Shown here: positions 26,995-36,115 of the stretch, one piece after another
Layout: each line of letters begins with the position of its first letter
Numbering within the stretch: the first letter of the stretch is position 1
Origin: Rhodospira trueperi
GTDB lineage: Bacteria > Pseudomonadota > Alphaproteobacteria > Rhodospirillales > Rhodospirillaceae
Length of the DNA: 64,000 nt
NCBI RefSeq assembly: GCF_900101965.1
Contig: NZ_FNAP01000013.1
Span: 1-64,000 of the forward strand
Reading direction: 5' to 3'
The notes under the pieces: generated by a model
The model's database searches: none
The model's input: the letters and a program-made list of their open reading frames with translations, nothing else
What the model was told of the DNA's origin: nothing
Program-made: the position numbers and the translations under genes

Positions 26995-27633
26995 ATGATC
27001 GAACTGCATTTCTGGCCCACACCCAACGGACTCAAACCGCTGATCCTGCTGGAGGAACTGGGCCTTCCCTATACGATTCATCCGGTGGACATCACCAAGG
27101 GCGATCAGTTCAAGCCGGCGTTTCTGGCGCTGTCGCCGAACAACCGCATTCCGGCCATCCTCGACACCGCGCCGGCCGACGGCGGGGCGCCACTCGGGAT
27201 TTTCGAATCCGGCGCCATCCTGATCTATCTGGCGGAGACGCACGGCCGTTTCCTGCCCACCGATCCGCGCGGCCGGATTCGCGTCAACGAGTGGCTGTAC
27301 TGGCAGGTCGGCGGTCTGGGACCGATGGCCGGGCAGGCGCATCACTTCCGCCGCTTCGCGCCGGAGCCGGTGCCCTATGCCATCGAGCGCTACACCAAGG
27401 AAACCAACCGTCTTTACGGCGTGATGGAGCGGCGTCTGGCCGACGTGTCCTATCTTGCGGGCGCCGACTACACCATCGCCGACATGGCGTCGTGGCCCTG
27501 GGTGGCGCGCCATGAGTGGCAGGGGCAGGACCTGGGCGACTTTCCGCATCTCAAGCGCTGGTACGACGACATCGCGGCGCGTCCGGCGGTCCAGAAAAGC
27601 CTGAGCATCGGCGAGGAGATGCGGAAGGGATAG
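26995..27633 (+). CDS. glutathione S-transferase family protein (YfcG/Nu-class-like)
   Basis: A 212-residue GST. The thioredoxin-like N domain (about 1-85) has TPNGLKPLILLEELG, SPNNRIPAI and ESGAILIYLAE, the glutathione-binding signature of the YfcG/Ure2-like group, which often acts as a disulphide-bond reductase rather than a classical transferase. The helical C domain (about 92-205) has GADYTIADMASWPW. No Tyr/Ser catalytic residue of alpha or pi GSTs is apparent, as in the YfcG group. It starts after ACGGAG and is convergent with dps, with a shared hairpin between. Confidence 0.9.
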   Translation: MIELHFWPTPNGLKPLILLEELGLPYTIHPVDITKGDQFKPAFLALSPNNRIPAILDTAPADGGAPLGIFESGAILIYLAETHGRFLPTDPRGRIRVNEWLYWQVGGLGPMAGQAHHFRRFAPEPVPYAIERYTKETNRLYGVMERRLADVSYLAGADYTIADMASWPWVARHEWQGQDLGDFPHLKRWYDDIAARPAVQKSLSIGEEMRKG

Positions 27634-27681
27634 GGCTTTCAGGGGCCGACATCAGTCGCCCGGGACACGCAAGCGCGCAAC

Positions 27682-27710
27682 GGCCCGCTCCGATGTGCTC
27701 GGAGCGGGCC
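27682..27710. terminator. hairpin between convergent gst and dps genes
   Basis: A perfect 12-base-pair stem, GGCCCGCTCCGA with TCGGAGCGGGCC, around a 5-base loop. There is no clear T tract on either side, but the position between convergent 3' ends suggests a bidirectional terminator. Confidence 0.6.
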
Positions 27711-27718
27711 GGTTCGGA

Positions 27719-28210
27719 TCAGCCGGCGGCGACGCGCAGCATCCAGGCGGTCTTTTCGTGCACGCCCAGACGGTCGGTCAGCAAGCCGGCGGTCACCTCA
27801 TCGGAGACCTCGCCCGCCTCGCTGATCAGCGGGCGGAGCTGCCGTGCCATGGCGTCGTGATCGCGCGCCAGGGCGGCGACCATGTCTTCCGCGGCCGGCG
27901 GAGTCTCCGGCGCATCCTCGACCACGCTCAGCTCCCCGTAACGGCCCAGGCCGCCGGGCGCCATGCTGCCCAGGGCACGGATGCGCTCGGCGATCTCGTC
28001 CACGGCGGCATACAGGTCGGTGTACTGCTCCTCGAACTGGGCGTGCAGACCCTGGAAGCGGGGGCCGGTCACGTTCCAGTGGAAGTTGTGCGTCTTCAGC
28101 GCCAGGGCGAAGGTGCTGGCGAGCACCGCGTTCAGTCCCTGCGCCACGCTGTTGCGGGCGTTCTCTTCAAGGCCGGTGTTGACCGGGGCGGCGGCATTCT
28201 GGTTGGCCAT
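27719..28210 (-). CDS. dps: Dps family DNA-binding ferritin-like protein
   Basis: A 163-residue Dps protein, which forms a 12-subunit shell that oxidises and stores iron and shields DNA during starvation or peroxide stress. The ferroxidase ligands of the Dps type are present: His in LKTHNFHWNVTGPRF (about 40-54) and the acidic residues in EEQYTDLYAAVDEIAERIR. The final VHEKTAWMLR helix is typical. The lysine-rich tail used for DNA binding in E. coli Dps is short here. The start at 28210 follows AGGAGAG. The upstream region is AT-rich and contains inverted repeats that may bind a regulator. Confidence 0.94.
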   Translation of the reverse strand: MANQNAAAPVNTGLEENARNSVAQGLNAVLASTFALALKTHNFHWNVTGPRFQGLHAQFEEQYTDLYAAVDEIAERIRALGSMAPGGLGRYGELSVVEDAPETPPAAEDMVAALARDHDAMARQLRPLISEAGEVSDEVTAGLLTDRLGVHEKTAWMLRVAAG

Positions 28211-28347
28211 GATGATGTCTCTCCTCTCGTGTTCTGGTTCGTTCATCCGTGGTGGATCGGTCTCTGCGGGACGGGTGCCCCGCGCGCGGGCGTCGGACCA
28301 TGGACGATACGACGGGGGCCCGCATTGACCGTTCACATGCCCAGACG

Positions 28348-28380
28348 ATGGATCAGCGCGATCCATTAATCCAATTGATT
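28348..28380 (-). promoter_or_regulatory. AT-rich control region of dps with inverted repeats
   Basis: ATGGATC (28348-28354) and GATCCAT (28360-28366) form perfect 7-base arms around 5 bases. Next to it AATC and GATT flank CAATT (28368-28380). It sits 138-170 bases upstream of dps in a locally AT-rich stretch continuing to about 28410. A regulator site is plausible, but no known OxyR or Fur consensus is clear. Confidence 0.35.
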
Positions 28381-28479
28381 GTTTTATTGTGTACGAGAGA
28401 AAAAGACGAACGAACGACGTGGACCTCGCCCTATCGGGCCAATCCGGGCGCGGCTGCTCCTGCCCCCGATCAAACCGCC

Positions 28480-28986
28480 CTACATAACGCTGTACCGCAT
28501 ACTGAAGGTTTGTCGGGATTCCGGCGCGGTGACCGGGAAGGCTGCGTCATCGAAGGTCGGCCGGCGCGGTATCACGCCGGGATCGCGGGAGAACCCGAAT
28601 CCCTCCAGGGGAATGCCGAACAACCCGAGATCGAAGCGACCGTTGTCGTTCTCATCGTGATAGGCGGCGACGGCATACCGACCCGGCGGCAGATCGGGAA
28701 TCTGGATGACGACCTTGCCCTCCTGGGCGGCGACGATCGCGCCCGTCAGCATCCGCTGCTTGTCCAGGAAGGCGTCGGGCCGGTCGTACAGCGCGACATG
28801 GACCGTGCCCCTGTCACTGGTCACATCGGTGATGGTCAGGGACAGGGTGGCCGATGGCGCGTCCGTTTCAATCGTGGTCGCGGATGCGCTGCCCCCGATC
28901 AAGGCCAACATCACCAGGGCGGCGGCGCCGGAACCGCGCCGCAGTCCGCGTGCCAGACGTGGGTCCTGACGTCTCTCGATGGTCAT
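28480..28986 (-). CDS. DUF2141 family exported protein
   Basis: A 168-residue exported protein. The N terminus is basic (MTIERRQDPRLARGLRRG) with a hydrophobic core (AAALVMLALIGG) and an ASATT cleavage region near 36-40. The rest is a beta-sandwich DUF2141 domain, recognised by GTVHVALYDRPDAFL, LPPGRYAVAAYHDENDNGRF and GIPLEGFGFSRD. The DENDNGRFD stretch looks like a calcium-binding loop. Function is unknown. Its ATG shares a 4-base overlap (ATGA) with the stop of the zinc-ribbon gene upstream, so the two are co-translated. Confidence 0.86.
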   Translation of the reverse strand: MTIERRQDPRLARGLRRGSGAAALVMLALIGGSASATTIETDAPSATLSLTITDVTSDRGTVHVALYDRPDAFLDKQRMLTGAIVAAQEGKVVIQIPDLPPGRYAVAAYHDENDNGRFDLGLFGIPLEGFGFSRDPGVIPRRPTFDDAAFPVTAPESRQTFSMRYSVM

Positions 28987-29264
28987 GGGTGTGGGCCGCC
29001 TCCGAAGGGGGGGCGTTGTCCGTAACCGCAGTCGCAGGTCTTGGACTCCCTGACCAGTCGCGCCGACCACGCGACCTCCGGGCTGCCGGGCTTTTCGGCC
29101 CGGTCCCAGGCGAATTCGGCGCCGCAGCGCTGGCAGACCAGATTGGCCGGCTGGCGCGGTTCCTCCAGCCCCGCCGGGGGCCGCGGTCCATAGGATCGCA
29201 GACCGGCCCGCTTCGGCGGGGGAATCAGTTCACCCTCGCGGGGTTTGTCGGAAGGAGGGGACAC
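28983..29264 (-). CDS. small zinc-ribbon-like protein
   Basis: A 93-residue hypothetical protein. Residues about 44-77 hold four cysteines in two pairs (CQRC and CDC), separated by about 28 residues, which suggests a zinc ribbon. The N-terminal 40 residues are Pro/Arg-rich and probably disordered. The start is GTG, with CAGGAG at 7 bases. It ends in an ATGA overlap with the DUF2141 gene and begins 35 bases after the aminotransferase gene, so the three may form one minus-strand operon. Function unknown. Confidence 0.65.
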   Translation of the reverse strand: MSPPSDKPREGELIPPPKRAGLRSYGPRPPAGLEEPRQPANLVCQRCGAEFAWDRAEKPGSPEVAWSARLVRESKTCDCGYGQRPPFGGGPHP

Positions 29265-29299
29265 CGCAAATCTCCTGTTTCGCCCGATGGGGCGCGCAC

Positions 29300-30496
29300 T
29301 TACAACAACGGCCGGATGCGGCGCATCGCGGCGTCGATGGTCGTGGCGTCATGCACCATCGCCAATCGGATATAGGGCGTGCCGGGATTGAATCCAGCGG
29401 CATCGGGGCGGCCGAAGTAGGCCCCGGGGACCACCTTGACGCCCGCTTCGGCCCACAGGCGCCGGGCCACCTGCTCGGCATCGTCCACGCGCAGCCAGAG
29501 GAAGAACCCGGCCTCGGGGTGCGTGAATCCCGGATGGTCGCCCAGAACGGCCTCGGCGATCTCGAAGTTGCGCCGGTAGTAGGCGCGGTTCGCCTCGACA
29601 TGAGTGTCATCGGCCCAGAGGCGCGCGGCGGCGGCTTGCGAGGGCAGGGGAATGAACACCGCGCCGTAATCGCGCAGCTTCAGGAACGGCTTGAGAACAC
29701 GGGGATCCCCGGCGCAGAATCCCGCCCGCAGGCCGGCCAGACTGGAGCGCTTGGACAGCGAGTGAAACACCACGACGTTGTCCAGCGTGCCGTCGAGGTC
29801 GAGCGCCGCCTGTAGCGCCGACGGAGGCGGATCGCCGTAGTACAACTCGGCATAGCACTCATCCACCACCAGACAGACATCGTGCTCGCGGGCGATGGCG
29901 ATGAAGCGCTTGAGGTAATCGAGATCGGCGACCGTGCCGGCCGGATTCGACGGCGAGCAGAGGTAGGCCAGGGACGTCCTCGCCCAAAGATCGGGGCTTA
30001 CGGCGTCCAGGTCGGGCAGATAACGGGTTTCTTGCGTGGTGTTGAGGAACACGGGCTCCGCCCCCGCTGCCAGGGCCGCGCCGGCATAGGTGTGGTAGAA
30101 CGGATTGGGAATCAACACGGCGGGCGGTTGGTTGCTGTCGCTGGCGCGGCGCGGTGTGACCACCTGGGGCAACAGGAACAGGCCCTCGCGGGTGCCGGCC
30201 AGAGGGGCGATGGACTCGCCCGGCCGGATGGTCCCGGCGGGAACCCCGAAGCGCCGCCCGAGCCATCCGATCATGGCGTCGTTCAGCGCGTCGGTGCCGC
30301 GCGGTGAGACGTATTTGCCCCACAGGTGGGCGTTCTCCGCCAACGCCTCGGCGACGAAGGCGGGATAGGCGTTCTGCGGCTCGCCCACCGACATCAGCAG
30401 AGGCGTCACACCGTCCGGCGGATCAATGCCGTCGATCAGCGCGGTCATGCGCGAAAACGGGCTGTCGGGCAGGTCGGCCAGGGCGGGATTCAGCAT
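29300..30496 (-). CDS. dapC: class I/II aminotransferase, succinyldiaminopimelate aminotransferase (DapC)-like
   Basis: A 398-residue PLP-dependent fold-type I aminotransferase. Substrate/PLP segments include SVGEPQNAYP, SPSNPAG, VVDECYAELYY and the PLP lysine in HSLSKRSSLAGLRAGF; the C-terminal Arg is in PYIRLAMVHD. The MSVGEPQ start and overall pattern match the DapC type, which acts in lysine and cell-wall diaminopimelate synthesis, but other aminotransferases of this class look similar and no dap gene is adjacent. It is followed by the zinc-ribbon and DUF2141 genes and preceded by a dehydratase, all on the minus strand. Confidence 0.85.
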   Translation of the reverse strand: MLNPALADLPDSPFSRMTALIDGIDPPDGVTPLLMSVGEPQNAYPAFVAEALAENAHLWGKYVSPRGTDALNDAMIGWLGRRFGVPAGTIRPGESIAPLAGTREGLFLLPQVVTPRRASDSNQPPAVLIPNPFYHTYAGAALAAGAEPVFLNTTQETRYLPDLDAVSPDLWARTSLAYLCSPSNPAGTVADLDYLKRFIAIAREHDVCLVVDECYAELYYGDPPPSALQAALDLDGTLDNVVVFHSLSKRSSLAGLRAGFCAGDPRVLKPFLKLRDYGAVFIPLPSQAAAARLWADDTHVEANRAYYRRNFEIAEAVLGDHPGFTHPEAGFFLWLRVDDAEQVARRLWAEAGVKVVPGAYFGRPDAAGFNPGTPYIRLAMVHDATTIDAAMRRIRPLL

Positions 30497-30544
30497 CGCG
30501 GGGGGCTCCGAAGGGTCAGGGGCTTTGCGTCCAAGACGGGGGCA

Positions 30545-31534
30545 TCACGGGGGCATCCAGGGCAGGCGGTCGAGATCGACGTTGCCGCCGGTCAGGATGA
30601 CGCCGACGCGGCGCCCGCGAAAGTCCTCGGGGTGGGCCAGGACGGCGGCGAGAGGGACGGCGGCGGACGGTTCGACGATCAGCTTCATGAACTGCCATAT
30701 CAGACGCATCGCGGTCACGATCTGCTCTTCGGTGACGGTGAAAATTGCCGGGACGTGTGCCCGAATGATGGCGAAGGTGAGGTCTCTCAGGGACGCCCGC
30801 AAGCCGTCGGCGATGGTGTCGGGCGCGTCGTCCTCGACGATGCATCCGGCCTTGAGCGACCGGGCCGCATCGTCGGCGTTGGCGGGCTCGGCGCCGAGAA
30901 CGCGGGGGGCGGGCGCGGTGGCCGCGCAGGCGAGCGCGGTGCCGCTGATGAGGCCGCCGCCGCCCACGGGGGCGATCACGAGATCAAGCGGGCCGGCCTG
31001 CTCCAGCAGTTCCAGGGCGCAGGTTCCCTGCCCGGCGATGACGCGGGGGTCATTGTAGGGGTGCACCATGTCGGCCCCGGTGGCGGCGAGGACGTCAGCC
31101 AGCGCCTGTTCTCGGGCGCGGGTGCCGGGCGGGCACAGGGTCACCCGGCCGCCGTAGCCCCTGACCGCCTCCAGCTTGGGTCGGGCGGCCGTTTCCGGCA
31201 TCACGATGTGGGCGGGAATGCCGCGCCGCGCCGCCGCGTAAGCCAGGGCCTGACCGTGGTTGCCGGACGAATGCGTGGCCACGCCGCGCGCGGCGGCCTC
31301 ATCGGACAGCGAGAACACCGCGTTGACCGCGCCCCGGGCCTTGAAGGCGCCGACCTTCTGCAACGGCTCGGCCTTGAAGACCAGCGTCGCTCCGGCCATG
31401 CGGTCCAGGGTGGCGCAGGTCAGCACCGGTGTGCGGTGGACATGCGGGCCGATGCGCTCGTGCGCGGCGCGGATGTGGGCGTCGGTGGGCAGGGCAGGGG
31501 ACATGGATACGGGCACGGGGTCAGTCCGCATCAT
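30545..31534 (-). CDS. threonine/serine dehydratase (PLP fold-type II)
   Basis: A 329-residue PLP enzyme lacking the C-terminal regulatory ACT domain of biosynthetic IlvA, so closer to the catabolic or serine racemase/hydroxyaspartate ammonia-lyase group. PLP Lys is in KVGAFKARGA (about residue 65); the Asn loop is SSGNHGQALA and the phosphate cup is PVGGGGLISG. The start at 31534 overlaps the DUF4169 gene by 14 bases; a second ATG lies 10 codons later. Threonine or serine to a 2-oxoacid plus ammonia is the likely reaction. The exact substrate is not decided by sequence. Confidence 0.87.
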   Translation of the reverse strand: MMRTDPVPVSMSPALPTDAHIRAAHERIGPHVHRTPVLTCATLDRMAGATLVFKAEPLQKVGAFKARGAVNAVFSLSDEAAARGVATHSSGNHGQALAYAAARRGIPAHIVMPETAARPKLEAVRGYGGRVTLCPPGTRAREQALADVLAATGADMVHPYNDPRVIAGQGTCALELLEQAGPLDLVIAPVGGGGLISGTALACAATAPAPRVLGAEPANADDAARSLKAGCIVEDDAPDTIADGLRASLRDLTFAIIRAHVPAIFTVTEEQIVTAMRLIWQFMKLIVEPSAAVPLAAVLAHPEDFRGRRVGVILTGGNVDLDRLPWMPP

Positions 31535-31730
31535 CCGCCGACGGGTCGCGGTCGGTGTTTTCCAGCCGGTGGCCCTCCAGCCGGCGCCGCTCGCGTTCGC
31601 GGGCGTCCTCCGCGTTGCGACGAACCGCCCCGGAAAGGCCGAACCGAAGCCGGTTGCCCTGAGCGGTGGTGTTCTTCTCGGCGCGCTGGCGCTGTTTGCG
31701 GGCGCGGCGCAGGTTGATGATGTCGGCCAT
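31521..31730 (-). CDS. DUF4169 family small protein
   Basis: A 69-residue, highly charged protein: MADIINLRRARKQRQRAEK at the N terminus, then a long Arg/Glu helix ending in an acidic DPSADDAD tail. This is the usual form of the alphaproteobacterial DUF4169 family, whose function is unknown. It has no cysteines or membrane segment. It overlaps the dehydratase gene by 14 bases and lies 24 bases from the hydrolase gene on the same strand. Confidence 0.8.
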   Translation of the reverse strand: MADIINLRRARKQRQRAEKNTTAQGNRLRFGLSGAVRRNAEDARERERRRLEGHRLENTDRDPSADDAD

Positions 31731-31754
31731 GGCAGGGTCTCGGCTGTGCGGTGA

Positions 31755-32648
31755 TCAGGCGGCGAGGAAGTCGGCGACCACGCCGTTGATCTCCGCCGTG
31801 GTGAACATGGGCGCGTGGCCGGCGTCGGGGACCTCGTGGACCGTGCAGTTCGGGCCGCGCTTGGTCATTTCCGCCGCCGTCTCCGCCGTCAGCAGGTCGG
31901 AGCGGGCGCCGCGCAGCACCAGAACGGGGCACTGGATCAGGTCCCATAAAGGCCACAGATCGACGTCGGCCACCTCCTGGCCCCGCATCGGATCGCCGAT
32001 CCCCGGGTCCTGATGGGGCAGCCAGCCGCCGGGGCCGTCGTCCCGCTGGACGGTCGAGTGGCGGGTGAAATCGTTCCAGTCGGCATCCGTCATGGGACCG
32101 AAGTCGGCGTGGATTTGGCGATAGTGGGCCTCCGCCTCTTCCAGCGAGGCGAAGGTCGGTTCCGCCGCCGTGGCATAGGCCGCGATGCGCTCCAACGCGG
32201 CCTTGGGCACGAAAGGGCCGACATCGTTCAGGACCAAGCGACGGATGGGGGACTGCGGACTGGCGGCCAGCAGCATGGCGATCAGCCCGCCCATGGAGGT
32301 CCCCACCCAATCCACCTGATCCATGTCCAGGGGGGCCGTGGCCCGGGCAATCAAGGGCGTCATGTCGCTGACGTAGTGCGGCAACTGATATCCCGACGAA
32401 TCGGTGAGCCAGTCGCTGTCGCCGCGCCCCAGGACATCGGGGGCGAGGACGCGCCGACCCGCTTCGCCCAACGCCGCACCGAGATGGTCGAAATCGTGGG
32501 CGTTGCGGCTCAGGCCATGCACGCAGATCACGGCGGGGTGCCCGCCGTGGCCCGGTCCCCACTGGCAGTACGACATCCGTTTCAGGCCCTCGGGCCGGGC
32601 GCAGAGGACATGCCGGACGGTGGCGGCGGTGGCGTTGGTCTCGCTCAT
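31755..32648 (-). CDS. alpha/beta fold hydrolase
   Basis: A 297-residue soluble alpha/beta hydrolase. The nucleophile elbow is GTSMGG (Ser about 122), the oxyanion region is VICVHGLSRNAHDFD, the acid is probably the Asp in RGARSD and the catalytic His is in DAGHAPMF. A cap region lies between about 150 and 225. The substrate is unknown; esters and C-C hydrolase substrates are possible. The start at 32648 is chosen because the 29 codons before it look non-coding. It heads a minus-strand run with DUF4169 and the dehydratase. Confidence 0.88.
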   Translation of the reverse strand: MSETNATAATVRHVLCARPEGLKRMSYCQWGPGHGGHPAVICVHGLSRNAHDFDHLGAALGEAGRRVLAPDVLGRGDSDWLTDSSGYQLPHYVSDMTPLIARATAPLDMDQVDWVGTSMGGLIAMLLAASPQSPIRRLVLNDVGPFVPKAALERIAAYATAAEPTFASLEEAEAHYRQIHADFGPMTDADWNDFTRHSTVQRDDGPGGWLPHQDPGIGDPMRGQEVADVDLWPLWDLIQCPVLVLRGARSDLLTAETAAEMTKRGPNCTVHEVPDAGHAPMFTTAEINGVVADFLAA

Positions 32649-32777
32649 GGCGCGGGCCTTTCTTCCGGTGACCGGACGATCATTAAACACGGACTTCGGG
32701 GTGGGTCCAAGTCTTGACGCAGGGGCAAGACGCAAGGGCCGTGAATGGAAGTAAAAATGAGAACACCCCCAGCGTTA

Positions 32778-32791
32778 TATGTTATGACATA
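32778..32791. promoter_or_regulatory. candidate GntR operator palindrome
   Basis: TATGT (32778-32782) and ACATA (32787-32791) form inverted arms around TATG, 152 bases upstream of the gntR start and between two divergent genes. It lies in a strongly AT-rich stretch (about 32740-32940). Confidence 0.35.
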
Positions 32792-32792
32792 G

Positions 32793-32817
32793 CTCGCCAA
32801 AAGGCGAGTTTGAATTT
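32793..32817 (+). terminator. terminator-like hairpin upstream of gntR
   Basis: CTCGCC and GGCGAG form a perfect 6-base-pair stem with an AAAA loop, followed by TTTGAATTT. It could terminate rightward transcripts or act as an attenuator in the gntR leader. Confidence 0.5.
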
Positions 32818-32942
32818 CCCTCCAAAATAGATTACAACATCGTTGATGAATTCTTGTGTAATATGAGATGTTTCGAGGAAATGGTTTTTACGTTTTGATT
32901 TTTCAGTATATATCGTGTTTTCGGGCAAGGAAGCATGAGGTC

Positions 32943-33623
32943 ATGAACAACAAAAAAGCTCGGGCGCCGACCCGAACCGAGTTGGTCTGCAAAGCCCTTG
33001 AGGACGAGATCTTCGGCGGAGATTTGTTGCCGGGGGCCCGCCTTGACGAACTGTCTCTTGCCAGCCGCTTCTCGGTGTCTCGAACCCCTGTGCGGGAAGC
33101 CCTGCATCAACTTTCGGCCTCTGGGCTGGTGGAGGTGCGTCCGCGTCAGGGGGCCGTGGTGGCACGCATCACCCTACGGCGTCTGATCGAGCTGTTCGTT
33201 GTCATGGCGGAACTGGAAAGCCTGTGCGCCCGGCTGTCCGCCACCAATATGACGGAGGACGAGCGCTGCCAACTCCTAGAATCCTGCGACGCCTGCGGCG
33301 CGGCGGTGGCGCAGGATCTGGGCATGGATGCCTACTACCAAGCCAACTGCCGGTTCCACGATGCGGTTTACGAGGGGGCGCATAACTCCGTTCTGGCCGA
33401 GCTGATTTCCGGTCTGCGGCGACGGGGAGAGCCCTATCGCCGCAAACAGCTTGCCCGTCCCGGGCGCATGGCGGTGTCCCAGGCGGAGCACTGGACCGTG
33501 GCGCGGGCTATCGTCAAAGGCGACGCGGACGCGGCGGCGGAGGCGATGCGGTGCCACGTCATGGTGCAGGTCGACGTCATCGGTGAACTTCTGCCGATGC
33601 TGCCGTCGGGCGTGGATGAGTGA
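32943..33623 (+). CDS. GntR family transcriptional regulator (FCD domain)
   Basis: A 226-residue regulator of the FadR subfamily of GntR. The winged helix (about 10-75) has LLPGARLDELSLASRFSVSR and TPVREALHQLSASGLV; the all-helical FCD effector domain (about 85-215) has the metal-ligand-type residues in NCRFHDAVYEGAHN and the late His in MRCHVMVQ. FCD ligands are usually organic acids. The ATG at 32943 is preferred over 32868, because 25 extra residues there are hydrophobic and unlike the family. The promoter-side 200 bases are unusually AT-rich. The target genes are unknown; the divergent hydrolase-dehydratase run is a candidate. Confidence 0.9.
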   Translation: MNNKKARAPTRTELVCKALEDEIFGGDLLPGARLDELSLASRFSVSRTPVREALHQLSASGLVEVRPRQGAVVARITLRRLIELFVVMAELESLCARLSATNMTEDERCQLLESCDACGAAVAQDLGMDAYYQANCRFHDAVYEGAHNSVLAELISGLRRRGEPYRRKQLARPGRMAVSQAEHWTVARAIVKGDADAAAEAMRCHVMVQVDVIGELLPMLPSGVDE

Positions 33624-33644
33624 TCGCGGTTCGTTGAACCGCGA
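33624..33644. terminator. hairpin directly after gntR
   Basis: A perfect 9-base-pair stem, TCGCGGTTC with GAACCGCGA around GTT, begins at the base after the gntR stop codon, between convergent gntR and the MoxR gene. There is no T tract. Confidence 0.5.
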
Positions 33645-33730
33645 ATCGGACTCGCTGTTCGCATTTGCCGACGGATCATCCGGTTTCGGTCTTACCCGCT
33701 CAGCGCGCGGGTCCGTCCCGGTTTGACCCG

Positions 33731-34765
<1,035 letters not shown>

Positions 34766-34801
34766 CGCATCTCCTCCCTCGCACGGTCACGGGAACATCT
34801 C

Positions 34802-35437
34802 ATGGGACTCAACGCCTCCGGCACCGGGCACCGACACGACTCCGTCGCGGATCGGACATCGGGCGAGGCGGACGCCGATCAAGGCCTTCCCCCTGTCCTG
34901 AGGCGTCTGGAGGTGTTGCAGACGCCCGGGATCGGCGGGCGGCCAAGGCATTTCTGCGGCGACCTGGGCCTCTCCATAGATCGGGATGGCGCGTGGCATT
35001 ACCAGGGGTCGCCGATTGGGCGAAAAGAGATGGTATGCCTGTTCGCGTCGGTGCTCCACCGGGCGGATGACGGGACGTACTGGATGGTCACCCCGGCGGA
35101 GGTCGGCCGAGTCGAGGTCGCCGACGTTCCGTTCATGGCGGTGGAACTGTTCGTGGACTGCTGCCAGGGCGGTGCCTGCATCAGCTTTCGCACCAATTGC
35201 GACGAGGTCGTGACCCTGGACGAGGACCATCCCCTGCGGGTCGAGCACGATCCGGAAACGGGCGAGTCTGTGCCCTACATCACCGTGCGCGACGGACTTG
35301 ATGCCCGACTGAGCCGGTCGGTGTACTATGATCTTGTGGGACGCGGGGTCGAGGAGACCCATGACGGTGAAAGACGATTCGGGGTATGGAGCAGGGACCG
35401 ATTCTTCAGCCTGGGCACGCTGGACGACGAAGACTAG
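34802..35437 (+). CDS. DUF1285 domain-containing protein
   Basis: A 211-residue soluble protein with the DUF1285 fold, recognised by the opening FCGDLGLSIDRDGAWHYQGS, the repeated beta pattern (GRKEMVCLFASVL, YWMVTPAEVGRVEV) and ENE-like SRDRFFSLGTLDDED end. The function is unknown; structural members look like two-domain beta proteins. It starts at 34802 with a weak ribosome site (CACGGGAACATCTC) and overlaps the downstream Nudix gene by 52 bases. Such tight packing with the Nudix, DUF6111 and CCA genes suggests one operon. Confidence 0.85.
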   Translation: MGLNASGTGHRHDSVADRTSGEADADQGLPPVLRRLEVLQTPGIGGRPRHFCGDLGLSIDRDGAWHYQGSPIGRKEMVCLFASVLHRADDGTYWMVTPAEVGRVEVADVPFMAVELFVDCCQGGACISFRTNCDEVVTLDEDHPLRVEHDPETGESVPYITVRDGLDARLSRSVYYDLVGRGVEETHDGERRFGVWSRDRFFSLGTLDDED

Positions 35438-36078
35438 ACCGCGCCGATCTGGCCCGCCGGCTGCGCGACGGACGGGGACTGGGCCAGGGGTCGGACATGG
35501 CCATTGCTCGCCTGCTCGGGGGCGAGGAGGCGCGGCTGTTCCTTGCCGACAGGCCGCCAGCGCCGCACCGGCCGGCCGCCGTTCTGGTTCCGATCATCGA
35601 TCATGACGGGGCCGTCACCGTGTTGCTGACCGAGCGCGCCAGCCACCTTCCGCATCATCCGGGGCAGATTTCGTTTCCTGGTGGCCGCGTCGATCCTGAG
35701 GACGCCGGTCCGCGCGAGGCCGCGTTGCGCGAGGCATACGAGGAAACCGCGCTGCCGGCGGAGCGGGTCGAGATCGTCGGTCGGCTGGACGACTACATCA
35801 CGGTCACGGGCTTCCGTGTGACACCGTTCGTCGGTGTGGTCACCCCGCCGGTGTCCCTGCGGCCCGACCCGGCGGAGGTCGCCTCGATTTTCGAGGTTCC
35901 GCTGGCGTTTCTGATGGATCCGGCCAATCATGCCCACGGGTATCGAGAGAAGGACGGACAGCGCCGCCCCTACTTCGCCATTCCCTACAAGGATTACTAT
36001 ATCTGGGGAGCCACGGCCGGCATTCTCATCAACCTGCATGCGGTGTTGCAGGGTGAGGGTCCGGCTGCGCGGTCCTGA
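35386..36078 (+). CDS. CoA pyrophosphatase-type Nudix hydrolase
   Basis: A 230-residue Nudix hydrolase. The UPF0035/CoA motif (TERASHLPHHPGQISFPGG) directly precedes the Nudix box, which ends REAALREAYEETAL, and both are needed for cleaving coenzyme A and related disulphides to 4'-phosphopantetheine and 3',5'-ADP. The ATG at 35386 lies within the DUF1285 gene. Starting instead at MAIARLLGG would drop an N-terminal helix typical of the family. The neighbourhood DUF1285-Nudix-DUF6111-cca supports a shared operon. Confidence 0.88.
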   Translation: MEQGPILQPGHAGRRRLDRADLARRLRDGRGLGQGSDMAIARLLGGEEARLFLADRPPAPHRPAAVLVPIIDHDGAVTVLLTERASHLPHHPGQISFPGGRVDPEDAGPREAALREAYEETALPAERVEIVGRLDDYITVTGFRVTPFVGVVTPPVSLRPDPAEVASIFEVPLAFLMDPANHAHGYREKDGQRRPYFAIPYKDYYIWGATAGILINLHAVLQGEGPAARS

Positions 36079-36115
36079 CCGCACCTTTCCGCCGCTGCTG
36101 CGAGGCCCGTGATCC

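Noticed and set aside
33624-33730. Remnant of DUF58/VWA genes between gntR and the MoxR gene
   Set aside because: The 107 bases show only a hairpin and no coding similarity.
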